NCBI GenBank assembly: GCA_022452285.1
Contig: JAKUNG010000019.1
Span: forward strand, 26,571-90,570
DNA from: Terriglobia bacterium
GTDB taxonomy: Bacteria > Acidobacteriota > Terriglobia > Versatilivoradales > Versatilivoraceae
Direction: 5' to 3'
DNA: 64,000 bases
Of this stretch, positions 43,909 through 53,318 are shown piece by piece (positions within the stretch are counted from its first letter, which is position 1; each line of letters starts with the position of its first letter). The notes below the pieces were generated by a model. The model saw only the letters and a program-made list of their open reading frames with translations. It was not told the DNA's origin and ran no database searches. The translations under genes and the position numbers were made by a program.

Positions 43909-45006
43909 CTAGGTTGTTCTGACAGCTCCAATCCTTACTAGTAATCGATTTACTGCCTGTTTGACTTGGTCTGGGGTAATACTTAAGATGCATTTAGGCT
44001 CATCATAAACATAGCATCGGTGAAAAGGGCAGGGGTTACATTCAAAAGCGTTTTGAACTATTTCATGTTCTACTTGCCAGGGGTACCATACTTTTGAATC
44101 TGAAGGGCCAAATAATACAATTGTTGGCACAGCAAGTGCTGCAGCAAGATGCGTAGGACCACAATCATTTCCAATATAGATTAGGGCTTGCTTTAACACC
44201 CAAATAAGCTCTGAAATTGATAATCCTCCTAAAACAATCGGAGAAGTTTTACAGAGACTGGCAATTCTTCTAAGTCTGGATGTTTCATTAACATCTCCAA
44301 CTAGTACAGTGGAGTAGCCAAAGTATTCTTGTAGGTAGTCTACAATTTTTGCAAATCCATCTTCAGTCCATTCCTTAGTGTAAAAACGAGAACTTGGTTG
44401 AATGGCACAGTAGGGTTGATTTGGAGATATACCAGCCTGTTCAAGTTGAACATTTATTTTTGATTTTAACTTAGGGTCAGGAACTAGCTGGAGGGAAGGA
44501 ATAGTAGCTTCAGGAAGACCTAATTGGCGAAGCCATTCCATTTGGTATCTTACTGAGTGCCAATGAGTTTTTGTTGTTAATTTTGGAACCTTAATTCGAT
44601 GGTTATAACAAAAAGCATTTCTAAAATTGTAAAGTCCAATGCGGTGGCGAGCTTTACTCATGAGAGTAATCAATGCGCTGGTTGATCCTCCGTGTAGGTT
44701 AATACAACAATCAAAACGTTCTTTCCTAATTTTCCAAAGCGCCTTCCAACGTAAACTGGAAGTGAACTGTTGCCTAGAAGGAGTCTTAGACGGCATCAGA
44801 AAAATGCTAGACAAGTTAGGATTGCCTTTTAAGACCTCATCGTAAGGATTTTCCACAAGTACCGATAATTGTAAATCTGGTCTCCAAGTCTTCAGGGCAG
44901 CATATAATGGGGTAGACAAGACGACATCCCCTAAAGAACGGAGTCTAATAAACAATAATCTGGATCTATGGGGTAATCCATTCAGTAATCCTGTTCCACT
45001 GTTCAT
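43909..45006 (-). CDS. Glycosyltransferase family 9 (heptosyltransferase-like)
   Basis: 365 residues from ATG 45006, which has GGAGG 7 bases upstream; the track's 45057 start lacks one. The sequence has RLLFIRLRSLGDVVLSTPLYAALK at the N-terminus (ADP-heptose:LPS type), the two-domain GT-B layout, and the C-terminal YIGNDCGPTHLAAAL with PTIVLFGPSD, typical of GT9. It probably adds a sugar to LPS core or another envelope glycan. A Cys-containing tail (FECNPCPFHRCYV) follows. Convergent with the enolase-superfamily gene. Confidence 0.9.
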   Translation of the reverse strand: MNSGTGLLNGLPHRSRLLFIRLRSLGDVVLSTPLYAALKTWRPDLQLSVLVENPYDEVLKGNPNLSSIFLMPSKTPSRQQFTSSLRWKALWKIRKERFDCCINLHGGSTSALITLMSKARHRIGLYNFRNAFCYNHRIKVPKLTTKTHWHSVRYQMEWLRQLGLPEATIPSLQLVPDPKLKSKINVQLEQAGISPNQPYCAIQPSSRFYTKEWTEDGFAKIVDYLQEYFGYSTVLVGDVNETSRLRRIASLCKTSPIVLGGLSISELIWVLKQALIYIGNDCGPTHLAAALAVPTIVLFGPSDSKVWYPWQVEHEIVQNAFECNPCPFHRCYVYDEPKCILSITPDQVKQAVNRLLVRIGAVRTT

Positions 45007-45527
45007 CGAGAAACCTCCAGTTAAGTTTCTCTTTATAAAATTAAAGATAGTTATCATACCCTAAATTAGCTACCTGATTACAGTCTGCAACTCTAATCCT
45101 TGTCTAGATACTCATTAGTTAGCTTTATACTCATTCAAAAAAGGAATTTCAGATTGTTTGCCCCCACAAACGAGTCAGAACAATTGTTTGAATGAAATTT
45201 ATTTTTTAGACTGGAGAATGACAAAAGCTGCAGTATTTCAAGAAGAAATAATAAATCCTAGATTTAAGAATTCTGACATTTTTTTCCATTGATGACGAAG
45301 AAAAATTTCTGGATCTTACTTTGTGAATCATTATCTGAATGCTAAGATGGTCGAAGTCAATTACTTGAAAAATAATTTTGAAGTAGATTGGCAGTATTAG
45401 TTTAAAAATGTTGATTACTAGGTTAGTACCCAGTTTTCTGCGTAAACTGACGTTAGAGTTATATTTTCTTTTTTCGTTCTTTAGAAATTAAAGTGAACAA
45501 TCTTAAAAATTAAATTCTGTAGCTTCT
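45007..45527. other. Intergenic region between divergent GT9 and rimO genes
   Basis: About 520 bases, AT-rich. A 24-codon reading frame beginning MTKAAVFQEE after GGAGA (about 45220) is the only candidate, but it has no known relatives that I recognise. Promoters of both flanking genes are expected here. Confidence 0.4.
45014..45018 (-). promoter_or_regulatory. Ribosome binding site deciding the GT9 start
   Basis: GGAGG (minus strand) lies 7 bases before ATG 45006. Confidence 0.78.
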
Positions 45528-46850
45528 ATGAAAAAAATAGGACTTGTTAGTCTCGGTTGTGAAAAAAATTTGGTTGATAGTGAAGTGATGCTTGGAGTTT
45601 TGGACAAGAAAGGATACGAGATTACGTCTGAACCTGAGCAAGCAGATGTAATCGTAATTAATACCTGTGGCTTTATTGATAAAGCTAAAACGGAAAGTGT
45701 GGATACTATTTTGGAAATGGCTGAGTTTAAACACAAAGGCCAGTGTTCTCGCTTGATAGTTACAGGTTGTTTGGTAGAACGTTATCGAAAAGACATCCAA
45801 AAAGAAATTCCTGAAGTGGATGCTGTCTTGGGCACAACCCAAATAAATTCAATCATAGATGTTTGTGAAGATATTTCTCTACCTCAAATTGAAAATCCTT
45901 ATTATGTTTATGATGAAAAAACCCCTCGTCTTCTGACAACTCCCTCCTTTACTGCCTATATCAAAATCGCTGAGGGATGTGATAGACCTTGTTCATTTTG
46001 TGTCATTCCCCAGATTAGGGGTTCACACCGAAGTAGACCAATGACTTCTATTATTAATGAAGCTAGATTTTTAGCTTCTAGCGGAGTAAAAGAAATTGTT
46101 TTAATTTCTCAAGAAACCACTCGTTACGGCGATGACATAGGTATTAGTCATGGATTGTCCCAGCTATTAAAGGAACTAACTAAAATTGAGGACCTGAAGT
46201 GGATTCGATTTCTTTACGCTTTCCCCTCTCAATTAAGTGATGATGTACTAAGAACAATGAATGAAGAGGAAAAGATTTGTCGGTATCTTGATATGCCACT
46301 TCAGCATGTTAGTAGAAGAATTCTTAAGTCTATGAGACGAGGTGGAAATAGTGATAGTCTGACTCGATTACTTGATCATGTTCGTCTCTTAGTTCCTGGT
46401 ATAACGTTGCGAACATCGATGATTGTTGGCTATCCTGGAGAGACTGAAGAAGAATTTACTGAACTTTGTGACTTTGTAAAGCAGATTCAATTTGATCGAC
46501 TAGGGACTTTTAGTTTTTCAGATGAGAAAGAAGCTGCCACTTATGAATTACAGGACAAAATTAAAGAAACACTTATTGAAAAACGAAAAAAAGTTCTCAT
46601 GAAAATTCAAGCTAAAATCTCTAAAACAAAAAACCAGCAAGAAATAGGCAAAAGACATTTAATTTTAATTGAGGGACAGTCAACGGAAAGTGATCTTCTT
46701 TTACAGGGTCGATTAGAATCACATGCTCCCCGCATTGATGGGGTTGTGTTGATCAACGATGTAGAAGGAGTTTTTCCTGGGGCAGGAGAGTTCAGCACCG
46801 TTGAAATTACTCAGGCTATGGAATATGATTTAGTAGGTAAGTTACTTTGA
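45528..46850 (+). CDS. rimO: Ribosomal protein uS12 methylthiotransferase
   Basis: 440 residues. Adds a methylthio group to Asp88 of ribosomal protein uS12. The UPF0004 domain carries Cys11 (GCEKNLVDSE), Cys47 (NTCGF) and Cys81 (TGCLVERY), which hold one Fe-S cluster. The radical-SAM motif CDRPCSFC at 151-158 holds the second. The C-terminal TRAM domain is present (ILIEGQS through RIDGVVLIN). RimO rather than MiaB is indicated by CEKNLVDSE. Located 147 bases upstream of pgpA. Confidence 0.95.
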   Translation: MKKIGLVSLGCEKNLVDSEVMLGVLDKKGYEITSEPEQADVIVINTCGFIDKAKTESVDTILEMAEFKHKGQCSRLIVTGCLVERYRKDIQKEIPEVDAVLGTTQINSIIDVCEDISLPQIENPYYVYDEKTPRLLTTPSFTAYIKIAEGCDRPCSFCVIPQIRGSHRSRPMTSIINEARFLASSGVKEIVLISQETTRYGDDIGISHGLSQLLKELTKIEDLKWIRFLYAFPSQLSDDVLRTMNEEEKICRYLDMPLQHVSRRILKSMRRGGNSDSLTRLLDHVRLLVPGITLRTSMIVGYPGETEEEFTELCDFVKQIQFDRLGTFSFSDEKEAATYELQDKIKETLIEKRKKVLMKIQAKISKTKNQQEIGKRHLILIEGQSTESDLLLQGRLESHAPRIDGVVLINDVEGVFPGAGEFSTVEITQAMEYDLVGKLL

Positions 46851-46997
46851 GCCTATTGAAAAGTTCATGATAGTATAAATAGTTTTTACTTTTAGTAAGA
46901 TTTTTTCAGTACTGTCTAACTGTAACTCACATTTTTCTGGATCAGAATACATTAAAGAAAAAATTTTAGTGTCATTACCGACAAAATAAGACGAATA

Positions 46998-47516
46998 ATG
47001 GAGACTCCTAGAGGCAAGAGAACTTTAGGAAAAAAGGACCGCCTGGCTTTATTAATAGCCACTGGATTTGGAGTTGGATATTCCCCGGTGGCACCAGGGA
47101 CAGTTGGCTCTTTTATTGGAATTCTTCTAATTTTATTTCTTTCTCGTTGGGAACTCCTTGGTGGTCAAAGAGTTATAGTTAACTGGGTAGTGGTTGTTTT
47201 AATTAGTGTTGTAGGTGTCTGGGCTGCTTCTAGAGCTGAAAATATTTTAGGTAAGCGTGACCCCCCAGTTGTTGTAGTTGATGAAATTGTGGGCCAACTT
47301 TTAACATTTGGATTAATTTTCAGGAATCCTCAGTTCAACCTACTTTTTCTCGGGTTTATTTTTTTTAGGCTTTTTGATATTTACAAACCATTCCCGATTA
47401 AATCTTTAGAGAAAGTCCCTCTAGGATTTGGAATTGTTCTTGATGACTTAGCAGCGGGTTTTTATGCATCATTAGTTTTGTTTTTAATTAATTTGTCTTG
47501 GTCTTATTTCTTTTAA
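46998..47516 (+). CDS. pgpA: Phosphatidylglycerophosphatase A
   Basis: 172 residues. Dephosphorylates phosphatidylglycerophosphate to phosphatidylglycerol, a membrane lipid. Motifs GVGYSPVAPGTVGSFIG near residue 20 and DPPVVVVDEIVGQLL near residue 90 are the family's signature, with hydrophobic helices between. The PgpA motif Asp/Glu residues are intact. It is followed by a propeller protein whose track start overlaps it, but the probable start is 54 bases downstream. Confidence 0.93.
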   Translation: METPRGKRTLGKKDRLALLIATGFGVGYSPVAPGTVGSFIGILLILFLSRWELLGGQRVIVNWVVVVLISVVGVWAASRAENILGKRDPPVVVVDEIVGQLLTFGLIFRNPQFNLLFLGFIFFRLFDIYKPFPIKSLEKVPLGFGIVLDDLAAGFYASLVLFLINLSWSYFF

Positions 47517-47569
47517 TTGATAATGATAAAAAAACATTTAAAAGCTTCCTTTGGAGAAATTTTTTAAAG

Positions 47570-48553
47570 ATGATCAAAATTTTGAGCTTATCACCAGCTG
47601 CAGTCATACCTGGTGGAGATATTTTTATTAACTGTAGTGGTTTAAAAATTAGGAACTACTCAATGCCAGAAGTAATGATTCATCAAATTCCCAGTCACAT
47701 AATTTCTTCGTCATTAAACTTGATCGTTGCCCAAGTGCCATTAGAGTCTTGTAGTGGAGATCTCTGGGTTTCGACAGGTGACAATAAAAGTAATCATATC
47801 TCTTGTAAGGTGGCTGAACTTGTAGCAGATAATTTACATCCAGTTACCAATCCTGTTTTAGACATAGAAGGCAACCTTTATACGACGATAAGTGGACAAA
47901 AAGGTCAAAAACTTCCTAATTCAGTTTTTAGGATTGATGTAAAGGGAAATGTTGAACCATGGGCAACAGATTTAATTAATCCCACTGGTTTAGCTGTAAA
48001 TCACCAAGGAGACCTCTTTGTTTCTAGTCGCCATGAAGGAAACATTTATAGAATATCTTCTAAAAATGAGAAGGTTATATATGCTAAAGGAATGGGAATA
48101 GCAACAGATATTGTCTTTGACCAAGATGATAATCTTTATGTTGGAGATCGCAGTGGTACTATTTTTAAGATAGACAAGAAACGAGAAATATTTGTTTTTG
48201 CTACTCTCGAAGCAAGTGTTTCAGCGTACCATCTAGCTTTTGATCAATCAGGGAATCTCTACGTAACAGGTCCGACCACTTCTTCATATGATAATGTTTA
48301 TAAAATTACCCAGAACGGTGTCGTAGAAGTCTTTTACACTGGTTTAGGCCGTCCTCAAGGTGTAGCCTTTGACACTGAAGGTAACTTATATGTTGCTGCT
48401 TCTCTAAAAGGCCGTCGAGGAATTATTAAAATTGATCGCAAAGGTGAAGCACAGATTGTTATTGCCGGGTCTAACATAATAGGATTGGCCTTTGGCTATG
48501 GAAAAGCAGTGTATGTGGCTAGTTCGAGTTCTATTTATCGAATCAATTTGTAG
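47570..48553 (+). CDS. NHL/SMP-30-type beta-propeller protein with IPT-like N-domain
   Basis: 327 residues from ATG 47570 (the track's 47498 start overlaps pgpA). Residues 1-80 look like an IPT/TIG immunoglobulin-like domain (LSLSPAAVIPGGDIFINCSG). The rest is a propeller with repeating blades: DIEGNLYTTISG, NHQGDLFVSSRHEGNIYRI, DQDDNLYVGDRSGTIFKI, DQSGNLYVTGPT, DTEGNLYVAASLKG. No signal peptide. Such propellers can be lactonase-like or ligand-binding; no active site is clear. Confidence 0.82.
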   Translation: MIKILSLSPAAVIPGGDIFINCSGLKIRNYSMPEVMIHQIPSHIISSSLNLIVAQVPLESCSGDLWVSTGDNKSNHISCKVAELVADNLHPVTNPVLDIEGNLYTTISGQKGQKLPNSVFRIDVKGNVEPWATDLINPTGLAVNHQGDLFVSSRHEGNIYRISSKNEKVIYAKGMGIATDIVFDQDDNLYVGDRSGTIFKIDKKREIFVFATLEASVSAYHLAFDQSGNLYVTGPTTSSYDNVYKITQNGVVEVFYTGLGRPQGVAFDTEGNLYVAASLKGRRGIIKIDRKGEAQIVIAGSNIIGLAFGYGKAVYVASSSSIYRINL

Positions 48554-48656
48554 ATTAGGGGGTAACCTTTGATCTGGTTGTCTGCTAATCAGTGACAACT
48601 ATAATTAACGTAACTAGAATGGTTTAACCCTCAAAAATATTTTCTTCCATAATTCT

Positions 48657-49895
48657 ATGGCAAGCACTGCCGAAATTATTGCTATCGGTTCTGAATTACT
48701 TACTCCTCACCGTGTTGACTCTAACTCACTATACTTAACAAAACAACTTAACTCCATTGGAATTGAAGTTGGCGTTAAGGTAGTTGCTGGTGATGATGAA
48801 GGTTGTTTAGAGCAAGTGGTTAGGGTAGCAATAGGACGGTCTTCTCTGGTAATCGCTACTGGTGGTCTAGGACCTACTGAAGATGATATCACCAAGAAGG
48901 TTTTTGCCAGAGTCCTTCATCGACAAATGGTTCTTGAGGAACAGATTTTAAAAGATATCAAGTCTCGGTTTCTGAGTAGGGGCTTAGATATGCCAGCTAA
49001 TAATGCGAGACAAGCTCTAGTTCCAGTGGGAGCACAGGTTCTTGAAAATCCGACTGGAACTGCCCCAGGTTTATGGATAGAAGAGGGTGACTGTGTAGTA
49101 ATTTTGCTACCAGGTGTGCCCAGTGAAATGAAAACAATTTTTGAAACTTCATGTCTGGCGGTTTTGAAACAACGATCTGGAAACTCCCGGATGTTTTCAA
49201 AAGTTTTAAAGACAACAGGAATGGCTGAATCTCAATTAGACGAAAAAATTGCTCCAATTTACACCGAGTATAGAAACCCTGTAACTACTATCTTGGCTAG
49301 TCAGGGAGAAGTGCAGATTCACCTGACAGGTCGAGGTAAGACAGAAAAGGAAGCAGAGATTTTAGTGAATGAACTTTCTGACAAGATGGAATTAGTTTTA
49401 GGTGAATATATTTTTTCACGAGGCACGGAGTCTTTGGAACAGATTGTTGGTTACTATCTTCTAATGCGACAAAAGACCTTGTCCATCGCGGAGAGCTGCA
49501 CTGGAGGATTAATCTCAGAAAGAATGACTCGTGTCCCAGGGAGTTCTGAGTATTTTCTTTGTGGTGTTACTTGTTATAGTAACCAGTCGAAGATAAATTT
49601 AGCAGAAATCCCTCCACTGGTTATTGAAATGAATGGAGCTGTGAGCTCAGAAGTTGCAAAATCCCTTGCGGAAGGAATTAGGGAAAAAACTGGTTCAAAT
49701 TTAGGTCTGGGTATAACTGGTATAGCAGGCCCTTCAGGAGGAAGCCCTGAGAAACCAGTAGGCTTAGTTTATATAGCTTTAGCTACTGAGGCTACGGTGG
49801 CATGCCAGAAATTTCAGTTTGGTGGTGATAGGGAACGTGTACGTTTTTGGGCTTCTCAGACAGCTTTAGATATGGTGAGGCGGAGCCTAATTTAA
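48657..49895 (+). CDS. cinA: CinA-family protein (nicotinamide-nucleotide amidohydrolase)
   Basis: 412 residues, full length. The N-terminal MoaB/MogA-like domain (AIGSELLTPHRVDSNS, ATGGLGPTEDDITKK) is fused to the C-terminal PncC domain (LSIAESCTGGLISERMTRVPG, CYSNQSKINL, TGIAGPSGGSPEKPVGLVYI). The pair hydrolyses ADP-ribose-type and deamidates NMN in NAD recycling. CinA is also linked to competence and DNA damage in some species; no com gene is nearby. Confidence 0.94.
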   Translation: MASTAEIIAIGSELLTPHRVDSNSLYLTKQLNSIGIEVGVKVVAGDDEGCLEQVVRVAIGRSSLVIATGGLGPTEDDITKKVFARVLHRQMVLEEQILKDIKSRFLSRGLDMPANNARQALVPVGAQVLENPTGTAPGLWIEEGDCVVILLPGVPSEMKTIFETSCLAVLKQRSGNSRMFSKVLKTTGMAESQLDEKIAPIYTEYRNPVTTILASQGEVQIHLTGRGKTEKEAEILVNELSDKMELVLGEYIFSRGTESLEQIVGYYLLMRQKTLSIAESCTGGLISERMTRVPGSSEYFLCGVTCYSNQSKINLAEIPPLVIEMNGAVSSEVAKSLAEGIREKTGSNLGLGITGIAGPSGGSPEKPVGLVYIALATEATVACQKFQFGGDRERVRFWASQTALDMVRRSLI

Positions 49896-50206
49896 ATCTT
49901 GTTTGGATTAATAAAGATTTGATCACCAGAAAGATTTTCTAAAATCTCATTAGGATATAAAAAAACATGACTGCATTCTTGCTATAAAATAAATATATTC
50001 AATGGTTTAACCTAAAAGTATGGATAGAATAATGCCAGATGTGTAGTTTCCGTGGTTTCAACGTTTAATCCTCTATTTTTTGTTTCTCTATTACTGCTAT
50101 TGAAAAGGGGTAAGACAAGTGATCTTGCCATAGCTTTTAGGGAATTATTGTGATGGGTCGTATGTATTTTCGGTGGATTGTTGAGGAACTTAACAAGGGG
50201 AATTAA
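49896..50206. other. Intergenic region upstream of plsY
   Basis: About 310 AT-rich bases. It contains a 17-codon frame (50153-50206, MGRMYFRWIVEELNKGN) whose stop TAA directly abuts the plsY ATG. That could be a leader peptide or chance. No RNA gene was recognised. Confidence 0.4.
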
Positions 50207-50803
50207 ATGTTTTTTCTATTTAGTTTGTGTGCCTACCTTGTGGGTTCAATTCCTTTTGGATATCTCATTGTCCTAATTTTCGAAGGTAGCGATATTCGTT
50301 TAACAGGCAGTGGTAATATTGGTGCAACAAATGTGATGAGAAAGTTAGGACCTTTAGGAGCAGTATGTACGCTAATTTTGGATATTGCTAAAGGATACCT
50401 AGTTGTTTTATTTACTAACTATATGGAGCCAAACAATTCAATAATTGTTGCACTGGTAATGATCTCAGTCGTCGTGGGTCATGTTTTCCCAGTATTTTTA
50501 AGATTTAAGGGGGGTAAGGGTGTTGCTACTAGTGCTGGTGTTCTTCTATGCCTGTCACTCACTTGTATCTTGATAACATTTATCATTTTTGGGTTGGTTG
50601 TTGTCTTTACCCGTTTAGTCTCTCTAGGATCAATCATAGCGGCAATGTCCTACCCCATAATATATTTTTTCTTTGTTTACCGTCAGGAGCCCATTCTTCC
50701 AATTTTCTTGGCAAGCTTAAGTTGTTCTGTATTAGTCATATGGCGTCACTGGAAAAATATTTGTCGTATTCTAGCTGGAAGTGAAAGTAGATTGATTGGG
50801 TAA
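50207..50803 (+). CDS. plsY: Glycerol-3-phosphate acyltransferase PlsY
   Basis: 198 residues, multi-pass membrane enzyme. Transfers acyl from acyl-phosphate to glycerol-3-phosphate, the first step of phospholipid synthesis. Motifs SIPFGYLIV, GSGNIGATNVMRKLGP and the phosphate-binding loop FKGGKGVATSAG are all present. Preceded by AAGGGG 7 bases upstream. It is followed after 4 bases by gpsA, which makes the glycerol-3-phosphate it uses. Confidence 0.94.
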   Translation: MFFLFSLCAYLVGSIPFGYLIVLIFEGSDIRLTGSGNIGATNVMRKLGPLGAVCTLILDIAKGYLVVLFTNYMEPNNSIIVALVMISVVVGHVFPVFLRFKGGKGVATSAGVLLCLSLTCILITFIIFGLVVVFTRLVSLGSIIAAMSYPIIYFFFVYRQEPILPIFLASLSCSVLVIWRHWKNICRILAGSESRLIG

Positions 50804-50807
50804 AACA

Positions 50808-51806
50808 ATGAAACATATTGCAATTATTGGTGGAGGGAGTTGGGGGACAGCGCTAGCAATTGCATCATCTGAGTTGGGTCATTCAGTTAAACTCTGGGTT
50901 TATGAACCAGAGCTTGTGACACTTATTAATCAGAGTCACTGTAATGAAATTTATCTGAAGGATTTTTCAATTCCGCAGAATGTTGTTGCCTCGAATTCAC
51001 TTGCTAAGTCTTTAGAGGCTGCCCAGATTGTTTTAACTGCTGTCCCAGCTAATCATTGTCGAAGCCTCTATCAAGCTATGGTCCCATATCTTACCCCAGA
51101 TATGATATTTGTAAGTGCTACCAAAGGTATTGAAAGTAAAAGCCTTCAGAGGATGTCACAAATTATGGAGGATCTATTTTCTCCGTCTTTTCAGCCTCGT
51201 ATTGCAGTTATTTCAGGACCTTCATTTGCTAAAGAAGTAGCTCGGGGTGATCCTACAGCTATGGTAGTTGCAGGGCCCAATAAAAAGATTAATGAAACAA
51301 TTCAGTCAGAATTTTCTGGATCCACACTTCGCTTGTACACTAATAATGATATTGTGGGTGTGGAACTTGCTGGTGCTGTTAAAAATGTGATAGCAATCGC
51401 TGCGGGAGTTTGCGCCGGTTTAGGATTTGGATCCAACTCTTTAGCTGCAGTTGTGACAAGAGGTTTAGCTGAAATGACCCGATTAGTAACAGCCTGTGGA
51501 GGAAGCCGTCAAACCATGTCTGGTTTAGCAGGTGTGGGTGATTTAGTTCTTACATGTAATGGCAAACTGAGTCGAAATAGAAGTGTAGGTTTTCAGCTCG
51601 GTCAAGGCCGAAAGTTGACAGAAATTACTGCTGGAATGCAAACAGTCGCTGAAGGAATTCCAACTACTGAAGCCGCTTTGGGTTTGGCGAAACGATATAA
51701 AATAGAGATGCCAATTACTGAGCAAATGAACTTGTTGCTTCATCATAATAAGAATGCACATGATGTAATTAAGGACTTAATGGAGAGAAGGTTAAAAAAC
51801 GAATAG
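50808..51806 (+). CDS. gpsA: Glycerol-3-phosphate dehydrogenase (NAD(P)+)
   Basis: 332 residues from ATG 50808; the track's 50796 start is a TTG within plsY. Makes sn-glycerol-3-phosphate from DHAP. NAD(P)-binding IIGGGSWGTALA at the start, AKSLEAAQIVLTAVPA, VSATKGIE, ISGPSFAKEVARG and the catalytic Lys region GAVKNVIAIAAGVCAGLGFG are intact. It forms a tight pair with plsY. Confidence 0.96.
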   Translation: MKHIAIIGGGSWGTALAIASSELGHSVKLWVYEPELVTLINQSHCNEIYLKDFSIPQNVVASNSLAKSLEAAQIVLTAVPANHCRSLYQAMVPYLTPDMIFVSATKGIESKSLQRMSQIMEDLFSPSFQPRIAVISGPSFAKEVARGDPTAMVVAGPNKKINETIQSEFSGSTLRLYTNNDIVGVELAGAVKNVIAIAAGVCAGLGFGSNSLAAVVTRGLAEMTRLVTACGGSRQTMSGLAGVGDLVLTCNGKLSRNRSVGFQLGQGRKLTEITAGMQTVAEGIPTTEAALGLAKRYKIEMPITEQMNLLLHHNKNAHDVIKDLMERRLKNE

Positions 51807-51832
51807 AAGAGGTGTCAGATTTACATGGAGGT

Positions 51833-52414
51833 TTAGATTTTTAGACCTATTACCTTTAAGAAGTCCCTTATAATTTGAGCAGTAAGACCCCAAACATCTA
51901 GACCCTGAAAATCGTAGTGATAGACTTTAACTCTTTCATTTAGACGTTGGCGTATTTCTGTTCTAAGAAGTTCTGGTTTTTGGAATAAACTAAAAGGTAC
52001 CTTAATTACTTCCTCTACTTCTTCTGGATTCTTTTGAATTACCAGAGGAGGTTCAATCCGTCCTACAAAAGGAGTAACAATTAATTTTGTAGTTGATAGG
52101 TACTCATCAAACTGGCCTAAGATACGAATCTGATTATCGGAAATACCTATTTCCTCTTGAGTCTCTCGAAGTGCCGTTTGAACTAGAGGTTCCTCTGTTG
52201 AGTTGCGCATTCCGCCAGGGAAAGAAATTTGTCCCTTATGAGTTTGTACTTTTTTTGTCCTTAAGGTTAATAGAAAAGATAAAGATTCATCTTCTTTCCA
52301 TATAGGAATTAGTACTGCTGCTCGACCTACATTGTCAATGTTGATTTTACGTAGTTTTCTCGCAGACAATTTTGAAGAAATTTCTTGATCTGACCACAGA
52401 GAGGTGATTGGCAA
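51833..52414 (-). CDS. NUDIX hydrolase, CoA pyrophosphatase type
   Basis: 193 residues. The NUDIX box reads GGMRNSTEEPLVQTALRETQ then EEIGI. Just before it is the UPF0035 motif of CoA diphosphatases, LLTLRTKKVQTHKGQISFPG, which identifies the subfamily (NudL-like) that splits CoA to 4'-phosphopantetheine and 3',5'-ADP. The start is TTG and uncertain. Convergent with gpsA. Confidence 0.9.
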   Translation of the reverse strand: MPITSLWSDQEISSKLSARKLRKINIDNVGRAAVLIPIWKEDESLSFLLTLRTKKVQTHKGQISFPGGMRNSTEEPLVQTALRETQEEIGISDNQIRILGQFDEYLSTTKLIVTPFVGRIEPPLVIQKNPEEVEEVIKVPFSLFQKPELLRTEIRQRLNERVKVYHYDFQGLDVWGLTAQIIRDFLKVIGLKI

Positions 52415-52509
52415 AATCTTGATCTCAACAAGAATAAGAAATGGCGAATATTCTAATAAACAGATAACATTGCGTCAACTTCTACTTAGGATTGATTGGA
52501 AAATTATAA

Positions 52510-52968
52510 ATGGTTAGGGATAAAGGTTACATTTTCAGTATTCAGAAATGTTTGGGTACAAGACAAGCAATGAAACAGTTAGGAAAAGCCAATTTGAACA
52601 AAAATATTGGTATGGAAGGGGATCATCATGCACGAGTAGGAAGTCAGCGGCAGTTACTCCTTGTAGAGTTAGAAGTTCTTCAATTATTTGATTTGGATGT
52701 AGCTGAAATAAAAGAAAATATAACTACTTGTGGAATCGCTTTGAGTAAAATTGTTAGAGGTCAAAGACTAAAGATAGGGAAAGTAGTTCAGTTGAGTATA
52801 ACTAAACCATGCGAACCCTGCAGTAGATTGGATGAAATCCGAATGGGTCTTCAAAAAGAATTGATGGGTCAACGTGGCATGTTGGCAACTGTAGTTGTTG
52901 GCGGAATGATTTCTATTGGTGATCCTATTGATGTTTTGCCAGTTATTGAAAAAGGTTTTGTACATTGA
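52510..52968 (+). CDS. MOSC-domain protein
   Basis: 152 residues. A stand-alone MOSC domain with MEGDHHARVGSQRQLLLVE, ENITTCGIALSKIV and the Cys-containing KPCEPCSRLDEIR, which carries the conserved Cys of the family. MOSC proteins bind or transfer sulfur, often with molybdenum cofactor. No moa/moe gene is nearby. It is divergent from the NUDIX gene and lies just before tRNA-Ser. Confidence 0.85.
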   Translation: MVRDKGYIFSIQKCLGTRQAMKQLGKANLNKNIGMEGDHHARVGSQRQLLLVELEVLQLFDLDVAEIKENITTCGIALSKIVRGQRLKIGKVVQLSITKPCEPCSRLDEIRMGLQKELMGQRGMLATVVVGGMISIGDPIDVLPVIEKGFVH

Positions 52969-53118
52969 ATTTATGTTGTTTTGGGCAATATACCCAAATA
53001 TCTGTTTGGATTTATCAGTCAGCACGGTTAATCAAAGAATAAGCTAGAACAAAGTAGCTACGTTTTAACATTATAGACTCCCCTTGTCTTTTTCATTACA
53101 ATCAGACAGTTTTATATT

Positions 53119-53208
53119 GGAGAGATGGCCGAGTGGCTGAAGGCGCACGCTTGGAAAGCGTGTTTAGGGGAAACTCTAACGTGGGTTCGAATCCCACTCT
53201 CTCCGCCA
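53119..53208 (+). tRNA. tRNA-Ser (anticodon GGA), CCA encoded
   Basis: A 90-base class II tRNA. The acceptor GGAGAGA pairs with TCTCTCC, followed by G and CCA. The anticodon stem CACGC/GCGTG encloses TTGGAAA, giving anticodon GGA (UCC/UCU). A long variable arm and the T-arm GTGGGTTCGAATCCCAC are complete. Confidence 0.97.
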
Positions 53209-53318
53209 ACAACTAGGAATTACTTTTTTAGTAGTGGGACGAATAGTAGTTGCAGGTAATTCAGTTTTGTTTGAGTTATAATTTTAAAAGACTATTTGAG
53301 GACAAAAAAACAGTAATT

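Noticed and set aside
45220-45294. 24-codon frame MTKAAVFQEE in the GT9-rimO spacer
   Set aside because: It has a GGAG almost touching the start and no known relatives; the evidence is not enough.
48577-48599. Hairpin GTTGTC/GACAAC after the propeller gene
   Set aside because: Six-base stem with an AT-rich loop and no T-run; too weak to call a terminator.
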